Shown: positions 1 to 10,780 of the stretch, one piece after another | Layout of the letters: every line of letters begins with the position of its first letter | Numbering within the stretch: position 1 is the stretch's first letter | Assembly (NCBI GenBank): GCA_030847615.1 | Contig: JAUMIR010000004.1 | Location: forward strand, 100,702,001-100,766,000 | Reading direction: 5' to 3' | Origin: Gambelia wislizenii | Taxonomy: Eukaryota; Chordata; Lepidosauria; Squamata; Crotaphytidae | DNA length: 64,000 nt | The notes under the pieces: model-generated | Seen by the model: only the letters and a program-made list of their open reading frames with translations | What the model was told of the DNA's origin: nothing | The model's database searches: none | Made by a program: the position numbers and the translations under genes

Positions 1-794
1 TACAGAATGACGTTGAAGCTGCTTCTAAGGCTTCACACCACTCCAGTAACACCCACACTGATAAATCATGAGGGGTTAGACAAGTCTTGCAGTTCCTTCC
101 ATCCTAAGGGAACTCCTCCCTTGAAAGGTGAGTTGAGAAGGAACCGTGAGATTTAGGCAACACTATAGATGTTACAGTGGCACCACAGTGCCTCAAAGGT
201 AATAAATTTGGGGTGGCGGAAGCAGCTTCCACAACAATTTTAACTTAAGGATCAGGTGTAAGCAGGGACCCTAGAAGTGTTTTTAAGGTGGGAAGGGGCT
301 CAGCTTTGGCAAGCAGGTCATCATTAACCATTTTGACTACTCGGTGGTATTATGTATTTAAGAAATAATGGTTTTTAAAATATTAAACAGAGAATATGTT
401 GCAGTAAAGCAAACCTTCTTGTCCCACAGAAGGCGGTAACAATCCAAGTACCACAAAAACAATAGTAAGATAATGATAATTTAGTATACTTCTGACTGAT
501 AATTCCTAAGAAAGCTCAACTACCTACGAGTTTTTGTGGTCCATTTTTGCCTGATCCTTTCAGGTAGGCCTCAGCCCCTCCCCCAATCCAGTCTTGAGAG
601 GGCTTGAGCTCCCCCACCCCCATTTCAGTGTCCCTGGGTATAAGATTTGCTAAAACCAAGCTTCTTTCTAAACAATATGCTTTTAAACAAGCTGCCCAAT
701 TCACTTACCCCACACACCCCAATCTTTTGTTCCACGTATTATTCTGAGCCTCATTTCATTGTTAAGTTGGACAAAAACCAAGAGATTTGATTTA
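1..794. other. SSBP3 intron 4, no recognisable feature
   Basis: Non-coding, AT-rich intronic sequence on the minus-strand gene. I see no exon or clear repeat. Confidence 0.6.
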
Positions 795-1023
795 CAGTTG
801 TCCCTTCATATTTGCTGGGGTTTCGTTCCAGGACCCCCATGGATACCAAAATCTGTGAATACTCAAGTCCCATTATATGCAATGGCATAGCAAAATGGTG
901 TCCCTTACATAAGATGGAAAAATGAAGGTCTGCTTTTTGGATTATTATTTTTTAAAGAATATTTTCAAGCCGTGAATACTTAAATCTGTGGATACCAAAT
1001 CTGTGGATACAGAGGGACAACTG
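795..1023. mobile_element. pogo/Tigger-like MITE (intron 4)
   Basis: The element is 229 bp and bounded by TA dinucleotides (793-794, 1024-1025). Terminal inverted repeats are CAGTTGTCCCTTCATAT... and its complement ...GAGGGACAACTG. The inner sequence GGATACCAAAATCTGTG is repeated near both ends. TA target duplication and a CAG terminus fit Tc/mariner-pogo. It has no coding capacity. A related copy lies at 16802-17031. Confidence 0.75.
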
Positions 1024-1025
1024 TA

Positions 1026-2156
1026 TTTATTTACAGTTTCTAGTCAGAGAAACTATGGAACAGTGGCACCGGTGGTGGTGGGAACACATATTAACAAATC
1101 TGACTTTTGCAACATACTTCATGACTGTCTTTTTTCTTTTTCTTTTTTTGAAAGGACAATACACCTTTCCTTTTACAAAGTATCAAAATCTACATGCTCC
1201 TGGGAATGGCTGCTCAGCCATCACACATAAGTCAAGAGTCTATGCATCAGAGAAGCTGACAAGTCAAAGTTTATCCAGAACACTACAGTACAGTTAGCTT
1301 GGGGCAATGTCCCCTTTACCAGGATAGGGTCACTGGAAAAAGCTTCTAATGTGATCCTCCTTGGGGCTTGTAATTCTGATGCTACTCTGAAAAACATTTT
1401 GTTCTGTATAAGGAAGCAAACTCCAGATGCTCATCTCATACACACCTATTATCTGACTTTAGCACCCCAAGTATTAATTTGGGGGATAAACCATTTCCTA
1501 TTTCCAAGAAGGAAAATGCAAAATTGAGGCATCAACCTCTGCATGCAACATCTAAGCTTCTTTAAAATAATTTCACCCTTGCATGCACTTTCCTTATTAA
1601 AAGAAATCATGAAGCCTACACTACATTTAAAAGAAAACAGCTATATCAATATTTTGAACCAAAGCTATTGGCCTTCTATGGCTGCAGTCCTACATGCACT
1701 TACCTGAGTATAAGCCCCATTGAAGCCAATGGTTCTTACATGCACAGGATAGCATTGAAAAGCAACCTTCTGACAAATTCTCAAAGACATGCATGCTTTA
1801 GAGAGCTTTTAAGATTACCCTCTCTTTCTAAAGAGCATTGCATACTAGAGTACAGCCATTTACTTATGTCAGAAAATTTGCAAATGAAATTTCAACAATG
1901 ATAACTATCATCATCACACCTCCTTTACCCTCCTTATCCCTTGTGCCTCAAGGAAGATGCAGGACTATGGAACCAGATCACTATGTGCCACCTCAGAGTT
2001 GTCAAGATAAGTATCTGAACTAGATGCACATAGCCACAACTTTATAAAATAGTATTCAAACCAAGCAGTTTTCTCCTCATACTCAGTGGCACTTGCGTTG
2101 GCATGCAGTAGCAAGACAAGTTCATAATCAACAGGGTTTGAACATTTGTTACTCAC
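1026..2156. other. SSBP3 intron 4, unannotated
   Basis: Intronic sequence between a MITE and exon 4. The expected exon 5 peptide (SAAAAPSP...) was looked for and not found in any minus-strand frame. Confidence 0.6.
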
Positions 2157-2241
2157 ATAATCATGAAAGGCTTTTGCTTCACTTGAGTGTTCACAAGTAT
2201 CTCGCCTTTCAGGAGCTGCACAGTAAAGGTCCCAAAATACA
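2157..2241 (-). CDS. SSBP3: SSBP3 coding exon 4
   Basis: The exon is 85 nt, with a TTGCTGTACAG acceptor and a GTGAGT donor (2156-2151). It finishes the Cys codon and then encodes [13 protein letters not shown] through AKAFHDY, the end of the LUFS domain. It ends in phase 0. The Asp in ERRDTC is the SSBP3-type residue. This is the last exon visible; in the family the following exons encode a long Pro/Gly/Met-rich transactivating tail. Confidence 0.96.
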
Positions 2242-5200
2242 CTGTACAGCAAGAAAAAAGAATGATAGAGGCAAATTATTATTATGTGTACAATATACAA
2301 CAAACATACAATTAAATGAGTCTAATCATGCAAACAGTTCAGTCACAAGGGGCACTTGTCAAATTCAATCTTTGATTGAGGAGCATTAAATATCTCACTT
2401 TTGTTTCACTTGAGATTTTTTCCCTCCAGCAATATTCAATTAAAATGAGGCAAAATATATTTAAAGATTTAAACAATACAATTGCAGTGTATTTTAACAG
2501 AAGATCTCCACTCCAATTTTAGTCAAAGATCTTTTCCCCCAACCATGGGAAAGTTAAATTCATCATACCAGAGTTTGACCATACTAATGTTGTTGTCTCT
2601 GTGCCCAAACAGAACTTTATGTTTAGACCTCTTACATGCTACTGTACATTCAGCTGTGCTTTCAATCATTTCATCAGAACCAAATGTGCCTGATTAAAGT
2701 TGCTGTGTTGTTCTATTCAACCTGCATACATTCCCTTCCACATATGTAGCTATCTCCTAAAACCAGACTGCAATCCATTAGAGCTGTTTCACTTTGACAT
2801 TAAATACCATACTGTCAATACAACATTGATTTCATCTTCTGTCTTGGATGTTGCACATATATAAGAATCACCATTATGGAAGCCCCTTAGTTAATAAAAT
2901 TCATTGCACAACCTACATGTAAACAAGAGTCACTTATGCAAACTTGGAAATATCTAAGTCCCTTAGAGTATTACTACTACCATTGAAGACTTGAGTTCAA
3001 ATCCGCATTTAATCATTAAATTCACTGGGTGACCCTGAGCCACTCACTGTCTCCTAGCTTAATGTAACTTACAGGATAAAAAGGAGGGGATGGGAAAGAA
3101 ACACATGAGTTCTCAAGGAACCACAAGTTGGAGGGGGGGATATAAATACAATAAGTGACTACACCTTGTGTAGGAATTCAGATAAGATCAGAGGAACAAT
3201 ATGATCCCACTGCTCCTGTGTAGTATTTTTAAGTATCAAAGGTTTCATGTGTTACTACATAATTTTCCTTCTCAACTCAGGAGTTCTGTCCAGCAGGGAT
3301 TACATGCCATGATGCCATGCAAAACAAAACAAAACAAAACAAAAAACCTACATATACAACAGACTAGCAAACAATCAAACAGCATTTAGATGTGGCAACT
3401 GACAGAGAATATTATTTCAGAACTGTTACTTCAAATTACACACCAGAAGGAGAGCAAGGAAAGCCCACACTAAACCTTCCTGCTTTACAGTTTCAGAACA
3501 AAGCACCTTCAAACTCTGTGTGGTACCAAGCTTCCCAGTTTAAACTATTACCCAACCAGCCTAATCAGAAAACTGCACTGCCTACCTAAGCAACACATGT
3601 GTGCCATCACAACCTACCAAGTCTGCATCATACACCACATGTTGTTGAAAGTGTCATGTTCTAAGCTAACAAATAATGAGGACACACAATAAGGAAACCA
3701 CATGAATGAAGATCCTCTTAGAATCAATGGGATTTACTTTGAATACATGATGGCATAAAACTATGTTGTGGGAAATGTTTCTACCATCCAGTATTCTGTT
3801 GCTGTGTGCCTCCAAGTTGTCTCAGACTTATGGCGGCCTCAAGGTGAATGGGGTTTTCTGAGGCTGAGAATGTGTGACTTGCCCAAGATCACCCAGTGGG
3901 TTTTCATGGCTGAGCAGAGATTCAAACCCTGGTCTCCAAAGTCGTAATCCAACACTCTAATCACTACACCATGCTACCAATGGTAAAACTGCTTCACTTA
4001 TGTTGAACTCGTCCACCAGATTAACTATATCAGAAATATCAGAAACACATACTCACAAAAGAAACCCTCACCCTGAGTACCACTGCTAAGTAGCCAATGA
4101 GCAAACTTAATAAAAGCGACCAACCTTTCTTTAAAACTTTTTAAAAATAAATTAGAAATCCATACACAAGATAAATAACTTTCTTTCCAACAAATACTTT
4201 AAAATCAGAAAGACATTGTCACAAAATATCAGTCCCTTTTCTAGTCTGCCACATGCACACCTTAGCATCCATAGACAAGGCTGGGAGTGGAAAGATGCAT
4301 GTTACACATATATACGTTCCAAACATCATCTTGTCTGCACCCTTAAGAAAACTCCCAAACATAATCCTCCTAAAAATCACCACCTTTAAAGAACTCAGAA
4401 ACTTGTCTCTGTGCAGGAACATAGGGAGACAGCAAGCAGAATCTGGTTTGGATGGTTGACATGCATATCCAAAAACAAAACAAAAATTACACAACTTCTC
4501 TCAAGAACTCCTCCAGGACTCTCCTCCCCCCACTCTTTCCCACACTTGTTCATCTGTATCAAAGCTAGGATGAAGAGACAAGCTCACACTGAAATTACAT
4601 CTATTTAGCAACACAGCAACCCAAGATCAAACCCAAACTTTTGCCAGGGACAGTTTTCCTCACTTGCAACCAGTCTGATACAGAAGCTTCTATTTGGGGG
4701 GAGAAGAGGAAAATAAAGGAACATGCTTACCACCACCATGAATGTAAAAACCCAGGAGGTTCTCCTAGCGTGATGTTTTTTTCCCATCGGATCTGCAAAG
4801 AGCAAATGATGCCAATAGGTTAGATTAGCTTGCCGGTTGGGAAAAGATGCTTTCTTCCCTCCCTCCTGCTGATTCCAACTCCCCTCTCCCCAAACAGGCT
4901 GTGAGGCCAGCCAGCAATAAACGGCAAAAGGTGATAAAAAATTCAAAATGGAGGCCAGAGTGCCTGCTTCTGAAAACAAAGGCTATCTCAAACGGGGTGA
5001 GAGAAAGGGGTCAAAAAGTAAACCAAAGTCACTCACCTCTGATAAGAAGGTCTGTGCTGATTTCTGGGCTCCGACGTGCAGCAAATATTCGTAGACGTAC
5101 AAAGCGAGCCTGCAAAAAAGGGAGAGGGCAGAGGGGGGCAAGTGGTAGAGGCAGAGCAGGAGGAGGACTTTGGGGAAGTGTCCCCGGGGCCGGCCCAAGC

Positions 5201-6077
5201 CGCCTCTCCTGAAGCAGGACTGAGCCCAGGTTGCAACCAAGGCCCTGGAGAGAGAGAAAGGGAGAGCACTGCCTGCCTGCCCTCCCTCCCTTCCTGCGGA
5301 GAGGAATCAGTTCGTCCCCCAGGCCCACCGATGCCCCAAGAGAAGGGGATCACCCAGCTCACGGCAGGGAAGGAAGGAAATGCAACTTCTCCAGGCACGT
5401 GCACGCCCCATCCCCGCAAGGCAGCAGCCCCAGCAGCATCCCCAGCCTTTCCCAGCCTCCCCCCCCACCCGCCCAAGCTTTCTGCAAGCAACCCAAGGAG
5501 CCAGGGCTCCGGGGGGTCTGCTGCTTCCTCCAACTCCCCGCGAGATGGGTTTGGGGCGCCCAGGCGGGCTGGAGACGAGCGCCGTGTCCCCGCCCCCCGC
5601 CTCGGCCGAACTTGCAAACTCTTCCTTCCGCGCCCGGCGGAGGGGCCCCGGGGGGCGAGCGGTTGCCCCCCGCCTGGACAAAGCCCTCCGGCCCCTTCCC
5701 CTCGCGCCCGGCGGACAGGCTCCAGACAAAAGGAGGCGAGCCCCCCTGCCCGCCGCCCTCCATCACGCCTTCCCCACCCGCCACCTTTCGCCGGAGCCTT
5801 GGAGCCCCGGCAGCCGCGGAGATGGGGGTCGGGCTGGGCCGGGGTGCCCCTCTCTGCCTCCCCCCCAACCCACCCCCGGCTCCCCTCCCTGGATCTCAGC
5901 CTCCCTGCTCGGCCCCTCCAGGCGCCCCGGCTCCCCCCCTCCAGACAATGAAGCCGACGCGGAGAGCCCGCCCGAGGAGCCCCAGGCGCCCCGCTCCCGC
6001 CGCCGCCGCTTCGGCGCTTACTTTTCCCGAGCCTGCCCATCCGAGGGCACCGCCGAGCCTTTGCCTTTGGCGAACAT
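2157..6077 (-). CDS. SSBP3: SSBP3, 5' part of the coding region (exons 1-4, partial gene)
   Basis: Joined minus-strand exons 6022-6077, 5037-5109, 4731-4792 and 2157-2241 give 276 nt, or 92 codons, with no stop. The product starts [19 protein letters not shown] and continues through [28 protein letters not shown] and [18 protein letters not shown]. This is the N-terminal LUFS/LisH domain of single-stranded-DNA-binding protein 3. From family knowledge, SSBP proteins are nuclear cofactors that bind LDB1 through this domain, stabilise LIM-homeodomain/LDB1 complexes, and can bind pyrimidine-rich single-stranded DNA. The start MFAKGKG and the Asp in ERRDTC favour SSBP3 over SSBP2 (MYGKGK, ERRETC) and SSBP4. 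Introns are 912, 244 and 2489 nt, then more than 2156 nt. The expected next exon (Ala-rich, SAAAAPSP) is not seen between 1 and 2156, so the gene continues off the left edge. All splice sites are canonical and no lesion is visible. Confidence 0.96.
2242..2967. other. SSBP3 intron 3, distal part
   Basis: AT-rich intron sequence with no repeat or gene that I can recognise. Confidence 0.55.
2968..3160 (+). mobile_element. Old tRNA-derived (MIR/CORE-like) SINE fragment
   Basis: It contains a degraded B-box-like segment (GAGTTCAAATCC) and the typical phrase TCACTGGGTGACCCTGAGCC. It ends in GGATATAAATACAATAA, matching the 3' ends of other such SINEs in this window. Strongly diverged. Confidence 0.5.
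3321..3345. repeat. (AAAAC)n microsatellite
   Basis: Five tandem AAAAC units on the plus strand, inside SSBP3 intron 3. Confidence 0.85.
3798..3980 (-). mobile_element. tRNA-derived SINE with BovB-like tail (intron 3)
   Basis: Read on the minus strand it has a tRNA-like head with B box (GGTTTGAATCTCTGC-type), then the segment that is GACTTGCCCAAGATCACCC on the plus strand. It ends in the 3' tail TGTGTGCCTCCAAGTTGTCT (plus strand), close to the BovB LINE end. Same family as 46188-46374, 47150-47386 and 48798-49353. Confidence 0.75.
3981..4730. other. SSBP3 intron 3, proximal part
   Basis: Intronic, no repeat or gene recognised; a short polypyrimidine-rich block lies at 4500-4550. Confidence 0.5.
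4731..4792 (-). CDS. SSBP3: SSBP3 coding exon 3
   Basis: The exon is 62 nt between a TGCAG acceptor and a GTAAGC donor. It encodes [20 protein letters not shown] plus two bases of a Cys codon that is completed by exon 4. This is the middle of the LUFS domain. The exon is too short to stand out as an open frame; it was found by reading the conserved peptide and checking both splice sites. Confidence 0.96.
5037..5109 (-). CDS. SSBP3: SSBP3 coding exon 2 (LisH core)
   Basis: The exon is 73 nt, preceded by a TTTTTTGCAG acceptor and followed by a GTGAGT donor (5036-5031). One base completes the Lys codon from exon 1. Twenty-four codons then run from [12 protein letters not shown] to SAQTFLSE, which is the LisH dimerisation helix pair of the LUFS domain. 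It ends in phase 0. Conservation with known SSBP proteins looks complete. Confidence 0.97.
6022..6077 (-). CDS. SSBP3: SSBP3 coding exon 1
   Basis: This exon holds the start codon (6077-6075) and 56 coding nt: [18 protein letters not shown] plus the first two bases of a Lys codon. It ends at a GTAAGC donor (6021-6016), phase 2. The start is chosen because the peptide matches the SSBP3 N-terminus exactly. It lies inside the CpG island, and the bases upstream on the minus strand are CGG-rich 5' UTR. Confidence 0.96.
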
Positions 6078-6650
6078 GGTCCGCGGGAAGAGCGAGCCGA
6101 GACTGAACCTCCCGCCGCCGCCGCCGCCGCCGCCTGGCTTCCTTGGCTTGCTCCTCCGTCCGCCGCCCGAGCGCCTCGCTCCGCTCCCTCGGCTGGAGCC
6201 TGCCCCGGTGCCGCCGCCGCCCCCGATCGCCCTCCTTCGCAGCTGTCAAAGCCCCGGCCCCGGCCGCGACCCCATCGCCCTGCGCGCCGCCGCCGCCTCC
6301 TCCGCCGCCGCCTCGCCTTCGCCCCTCTGCCCGCCGCCGCCGCTGCTCAGGCTGCCGCTTCTGCCGCTGCTTCTGCCGCCGCCGCCGCGGCTGCCCCCGG
6401 CTCAACCGAACGTGGCTACACTCGGGGTAGAACGCGGCGGGCGTCAACATTCCACAATGGATACATTCCGCGGCCAATGGGAGGCCTGCAGGGGAAGCGA
6501 CGCCCCGCCCTCCCCGCGCCCGTTTAAGGTGGCGCCGAAGGAGCGGCCAGGCCCGGCAGGCGGAGGGCTCCTGCTCCGGACGCTTCCCAAAGGGCTCCCG
6601 GCCGGCCGGCTGGCAGGGAGGCAGGCAGGGAGGGAGGGAGAAGGGAGGAG
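6078..6650 (-). promoter_or_regulatory. SSBP3: SSBP3 5' UTR and core promoter region
   Basis: This is the stretch directly upstream of the SSBP3 start codon. It carries several CGG/CCG runs (about 6109-6132, 6208-6222, 6285-6315, 6330-6345 and 6376-6390) that would lie in the 5' UTR if transcription starts near 6450-6650. An inverted CCAAT box (CCAAT on the plus strand at 6474-6478) and a SOX-like ACAATGG (6454-6460) mark a plausible core promoter. No TATA box is evident. The transcription start cannot be fixed from sequence. Confidence 0.55.
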
Positions 6651-7223
6651 CGAGCACCGCTCCTCCTGCCCAGGGGCCGAGCTGCCTGCCTGCCTTCCCT
6701 CCCTCCCTCCCTCCTCAACCCAGGTGCCTCCCCACCACCAGCCGCCTAACCTCCTCCTCACCCGGGAGCGCTCTTCCCGCTCGGCTTCCCCTCCCTCCCT
6801 CCCGCACCGCCAACCCCCCGACCCGCGTCTACACCACTTCCCACCCGGGGCGTCTGCACGCCTCCTGCGCCTTCCTCCCATTCCTCCTCCCTCTCCCGGG
6901 AGCCCCAGCCCCGCTCCTTTCCTCGGGGCTTTCTTTCCCCTCAGCCCGGTTACCTTCCACATGGCGGTTCTTATAGGCTTTTTGGGGGGTGGGGGTGACC
7001 CTCTCGCGCCCTGGGCGGCCGGGTGCCTCCGTGGGACCCCCTCCCGGAGTCTTACGGACTGTTGCACGACAAGTGTAAAAAGGGCTCATCCCCATCTGAC
7101 GCGTGTCACTTCCTCAGAAGTCGTGCCTCTTCCCCCCCCCTTTTGGTTTACTCCCCAGGAAATCGTCGCGCTGGAGAGGAGTGCGGGGACCGGAGGGGGA
7201 TTTTTTGGGGGGATGGGCGTTTG

Positions 7224-7228
7224 CCAAT
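7224..7228 (+). promoter_or_regulatory. CCAAT box in the upstream half of the CpG island
   Basis: CCAAT occurs in the context TTGCCAATGGGG. It is a possible NF-Y site about 1.15 kb upstream of the SSBP3 start codon. Whether it serves SSBP3 or a divergent non-coding transcript cannot be told. Confidence 0.3.
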
Positions 7229-7657
7229 GGGGCCTCCTGCTCCTCTGCCAACCCCCCCCCCGGTAGTTAGCTCTGTCCCTGTGGCCTTTTGAACAGCCCC
7301 AAGCAACTAAGCATCCGGGCTGGCGCACAAGTCCCGCAGAGTTTGGCTGGGCCGACTTGACAACGCCACATCTGGAGGAAGAGGCTGGACCAAGGGCCCT
7401 TGGAAACCTCTGCCCCAGCCCCAGCCATCCCCCCCTTGCCCGCCCGCCTGCCTGCCTGCAGAGCTCGGGAGGCTATTTTTGCTTCTGCCGGAGGCGGAGA
7501 GAGGAGGCTGGAGCGGACGGGCAGCGTCGATCCCGGCTTTGCAAAGCCAGACAGACTACTATGGATTCAGACCGCTCCGAGAGAGTGGCTCCCCGCCCCA
7601 GGGCTGCGCTAAAAGGAAGGCTCGGGCAAAATGTTTCCAAACGCACCCACCCCTCAG

Positions 7658-7689
7658 TTATTATCATTATTATTATTATTATTATTATT
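7658..7689. repeat. (TTA)n microsatellite at the upstream edge of the CpG island
   Basis: About ten ATT units with one interruption. It marks the change from CpG-rich to AT-rich sequence. Confidence 0.9.
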
Positions 7690-9540
7690 GGGGAGGGATT
7701 GGAAGTTTTAAAGTAGCTTTTTTTTAGACGGGTTTTTTTTAAAGGTTTTTAATGGAAAACTTTCCAAATGTCACCGTTGGACTGTGCTAGACCCCAGCTC
7801 AAATCGACAAGAGCTGTGCAAAAGACCCCGGAAAAGGTGCTTCGTTTCCGTCCAACAACAACAACTCCCCCCCGTCCCCATCCCTGTTAAGAAATGGAAG
7901 AAATACTCCCCCCATTTATGACTTGATTCTTTCCAGAAGCCTAAAGTTATTCTCTCTTGGAAACACTAGGAAGGGAAAAAGCTTTTGAAGCTTCCCTCTC
8001 TCTGTGTGTGTGTCTTCTACACCCCTCCACCATCCGCTTTATTTTAGGAGGGCCTTTCTCTTTAAAAGTGATATAACCCCTTTGCTACTGTCCCTTTAAA
8101 AAAGACAAGCTGAAAAAGCTGTGTAAGCGCTGATTGGCTGCCTGTTTGGATACATCCTTGGGGGAACTAGAAACTGTTCGCCTGGGTTGCTTTTTTAAAA
8201 AAAAGAACCTCTGCTGTTCCAATAAACAAGTGACGCCCCTCCCCCTTACATGCCTATCACCAAACAATTAAAGGGTAGGTCAGTGTCCGGGGGGGGGGGG
8301 AAGCTGTGGAAGAAGGCAAACTCAGCCCCAGAGTTAATCTAAACTACAAGCGCGCACACGCCCAGGAAAGTTCAGTGACATTGTGCAAAGGTGCCTCTTG
8401 TTTCAAAGCAGGGGAAGGGAGAGTCGGATGAATGTAGCAAAAGCCCCATCAGTGCTGGGTAGATAGATGGGTGCATCTTTCGATTGCGATTCGATGTCCA
8501 TTTGGGGAGAAAGGCTCTTTCCTTCCTGCCTTCCTCCCCTCCGCAACCCCACTCTGCCAAGCAAACGATGCAGCCCCGGAGCTTTGTTCCTCGCCTTGAT
8601 TTAATCTGTGCTTTCCTTGGTCACTGAAGCTTCCTAAGAAAAGGTAACATTCAAAGAAGGGCTGCAGAGCAAGTCTGCTGTGGAAACTCTTCAAGTTTTA
8701 AATAAGATTTCCCACACACACACACCCTCGGTAGGTGGCATTGAATAGATCGAAGGGGAAAGAAAGGCACTGGCTGCAGAATTTTGTTAAAAAGTATTTC
8801 CAGCTATCAAAATGTGCACGTGCACACCCGGGCAATGCACATTTAAGGTCTTGTGTCAGCCAGGCATAATTCAATTAGCCCATTGCTCCTGATGGGTTCA
8901 AACTTCCTCAAAACCATTCATTACCATTCACGTTGCTTTAAAAAAACACCTTCCTTCTCCTGGTGTTTACAGTATTTGTAAAGTTGTTTGGTTTTTTTTA
9001 GTATGTGGACTTAAGTTCAAATACAAACCCAAGAAGCAATGTATACATTCTGATTTACTTATTCATTGTAAACATTGTAAAAACAATAGAGATGAGTTCA
9101 GCCATATTTTAATTTTTTAAAGTCTCTGGTCTAAATCCAGTTGTTAGTCCCTTCTAGAGCTGACCCATTGAATCAAAAGAGCTTAAATAAGTGTTGAAAT
9201 TACAAAAATTTTCATGGATTCAGTGGGCCTGCTTTAGTTGGGACTAAAAATAATTTCGGCCTTTGTTTACCACACAAGATTAAAAGATTGGTACATAACA
9301 CAGCCCTGGGCTTTCAAGACCTGTCAGGGGCTCATAGAGTTCTTTAATTTTTAGGGTTGCCATAAATAGAAGCTGACCTAACAGCAAATAACAACAACTT
9401 GAAATTATTAGACATATTGTTGTGTTCTTGACTTTTGCAGTATGTGAAGTCTGTGAGTAACAGAAAGGGAGCAGTACCTGTCTTTTACAGCAACAGAAAG
9501 AATTGTGTGATACAGCAACAGAAAGAATTGTGTGATACTT
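7690..9540. other. Proximal upstream flank of SSBP3, no repeat recognised
   Basis: This is 1.85 kb of sequence with no repeat I recognise, directly upstream of the CpG island. Visible motifs include an inverted CCAAT (GCTGATTGGCTG, about 8129-8140), a perfect E-box CACGTG (8817-8822) and homeodomain-type TAATTCAATTAG (about 8868-8880). Lack of transposons next to a developmental regulator is suggestive of proximal regulatory DNA but is not proof. Confidence 0.4.
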
Positions 9541-9543
9541 TCA

Positions 9544-9829
9544 GAGAATCATAGAGTTGGAAGAGACCACAAGGACCATACAGTCCAACCCCCTGCCATG
9601 CAGGAATACACAATCAAAGCACTCCTCACAGATGGCCAACCAGCCTTTGTTAAAAACCTCCAAAGAAGGAGACTCCACCACACTTTGAAGCAGTGTATTC
9701 AACTGTTGAATAGCTCTTACCATCAGAAAGTTCTTCCTAATGTTTAGGAGGAATCTCTTTTCCTGTATTTTGCTCTGTGCCCTAATCTCTGGAGCAGCAG
9801 AAAACAAGCTTGTTCCGTCTTCAATATGT
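9544..9829 (-). mobile_element. CR1 LINE 3' end
   Basis: The minus strand encodes the CR1 C-terminal pattern (RKNFLMVRAIQQLNTLL..SPSLEVF) and ends in CTCTATGATTCTCTG, the CR1 terminal octamer region. 5'-truncated; abuts the BovB tail at 9830. Confidence 0.85.
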
Positions 9830-9930
9830 TGTTGTTCTTAACTGCTGTCAAGTCGACTTTGACTTGTGGCAATCCAATGAATGAGAAACCTCCAAGTCAC
9901 CCTGTCATCAACAGCCCTGCTCAGGTCTTA
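9830..9930 (-). mobile_element. BovB (RTE) LINE 3' terminus, piece 1
   Basis: The sequence has the CTGTCAAGTCGACTTTGACTT terminus and the segment ending GCTCAGGTCTTA, where a CR1 copy interrupts it. The element resumes at 10357. Confidence 0.85.
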
Positions 9931-10356
9931 TTGATTATGAGGAGAGACTTAGGGAGCTGGGTATGTTTAGCCTAGAAAAAAGACGGTTAAGAGGCGATAT
10001 GATAGCCCTGTTTAAGTATTTGAAGGGATGTCACATTGAGGATGGAGCAAGCTTGTTTTCTGTTGCTCCAGAGACTGGAACACGGAGCAATGGGTGCAAG
10101 CTCCAGGAACAGAGATTCCATCTCAGCATTAGGAGGAACTTTTTGACAGTAAGAGCTGTTCGGCAGTGGAACACACTCCCCCGGAGCGTGGTGGGGTCTC
10201 CTTCCTTGGAGGTCTTTAAACAGAGGCTGGCTGGCCATCTGTCGGGGATGCTTTGATCAAGATTTCCTGCGTGGCAGGGGGTTGGACTGGATGGCCCTCG
10301 TGGTCTCTTCCAACTCTGCAATTCTATGATTCTATGATTCTATGATTCTATGATTC
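9931..10356 (+). mobile_element. CR1 LINE 3' end inserted in BovB
   Basis: The plus strand encodes [20 protein letters not shown] through RRNFLTVRAVRQWNTLPRSV and SLEVFKQRL. This is the diagnostic C-terminus of CR1 reverse transcriptase ORF2. It finishes with four tandem ATTCTATG-type units (10319-10356), the CR1 3' microsatellite. It splits the BovB tail, so it is younger than that BovB copy. Confidence 0.92.
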
Positions 10357-10780
10357 AGACCTGTGGCTTCCTTGATTGAGTCCATCCATCTGGAATGCAG
10401 TCTTCCTCTTTTCCTGCTGCCTTCTACCTTACCAAGCATTATTGTCTTTTCTAGTGAGTCATGTCTTCTCATGATATGGCCAAAGTATGACAGTTTCAGT
10501 TTAGTCATCTTGGCTTCTAGGGAGAGTTCAGGCTTGATTTGTTCTAGGACCCATAGATTTGTGTGTTGTTGTTTTTTTAGCAGTCCACAGTCACAGTATC
10601 TCTTGAACTCTTTTCCAGCACCACATTTCAAGTGAGTTGATTTTCTTCCTATTGACTTTCTTCACTGCCCAGCTTTCACAACAATACATAGAAATGGAAA
10701 ATACAATGGCATGGAAAATCCTAACTTTAGTATTCACTGATGTATCTTTACATTTCAGGATCTTCTTCTGAATATCATTT
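10357..10780 (-). mobile_element. BovB (RTE) LINE 3' region, piece 2, joined to CR1
   Basis: The minus strand encodes SYFGHIMRRHDSLEKTIMLG and RGRLHSRWMDSIKEATG, the conserved C-terminal end of BovB ORF2. Toward its 5' side it joins CR1 sequence at about 10776-10800, rather than continuing as BovB. An in-frame peptide reads across the join (LRGGMTDMFQKMIFRRR). About 40 bp present in the 63.4 kb copy are missing here. Confidence 0.88.

Larger units (their letters stand above)
5200..7620. promoter_or_regulatory. CpG island spanning the SSBP3 promoter and first exon
   Basis: The sequence is strongly GC- and CpG-rich compared with the AT-rich flanks; density peaks at about 5.5-6.7 kb around the SSBP3 start codon. 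It covers intron 1, exon 1 and about 1.5 kb upstream. Long open frames on both strands here follow from stop-codon scarcity and are not annotated as genes. Island edges are judged by eye. A CpG-island promoter suits a broadly expressed regulator such as SSBP3. Confidence 0.88.

Noticed and set aside
1965..2156. Extension of SSBP3 exon 4 beyond the donor site
   Set aside because: The frame continues only into sequence without SSBP similarity, and a clear GTGAGT donor follows the last conserved residue.
5033..6040. A 335-codon minus-strand open frame overlapping SSBP3 exons 1-2
   Set aside because: It reads across intron 1 and uses the wrong frame for exon 2. The spliced SSBP3 model explains the conserved peptides fully.
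5380..7266. A 628-codon plus-strand open frame through the CpG island
   Set aside because: It is rich in Pro, Arg, Ser and Ala, as expected when stop codons are rare in GC-rich DNA. It runs antisense through SSBP3 exon 1 and promoter and shows no domain I recognise.
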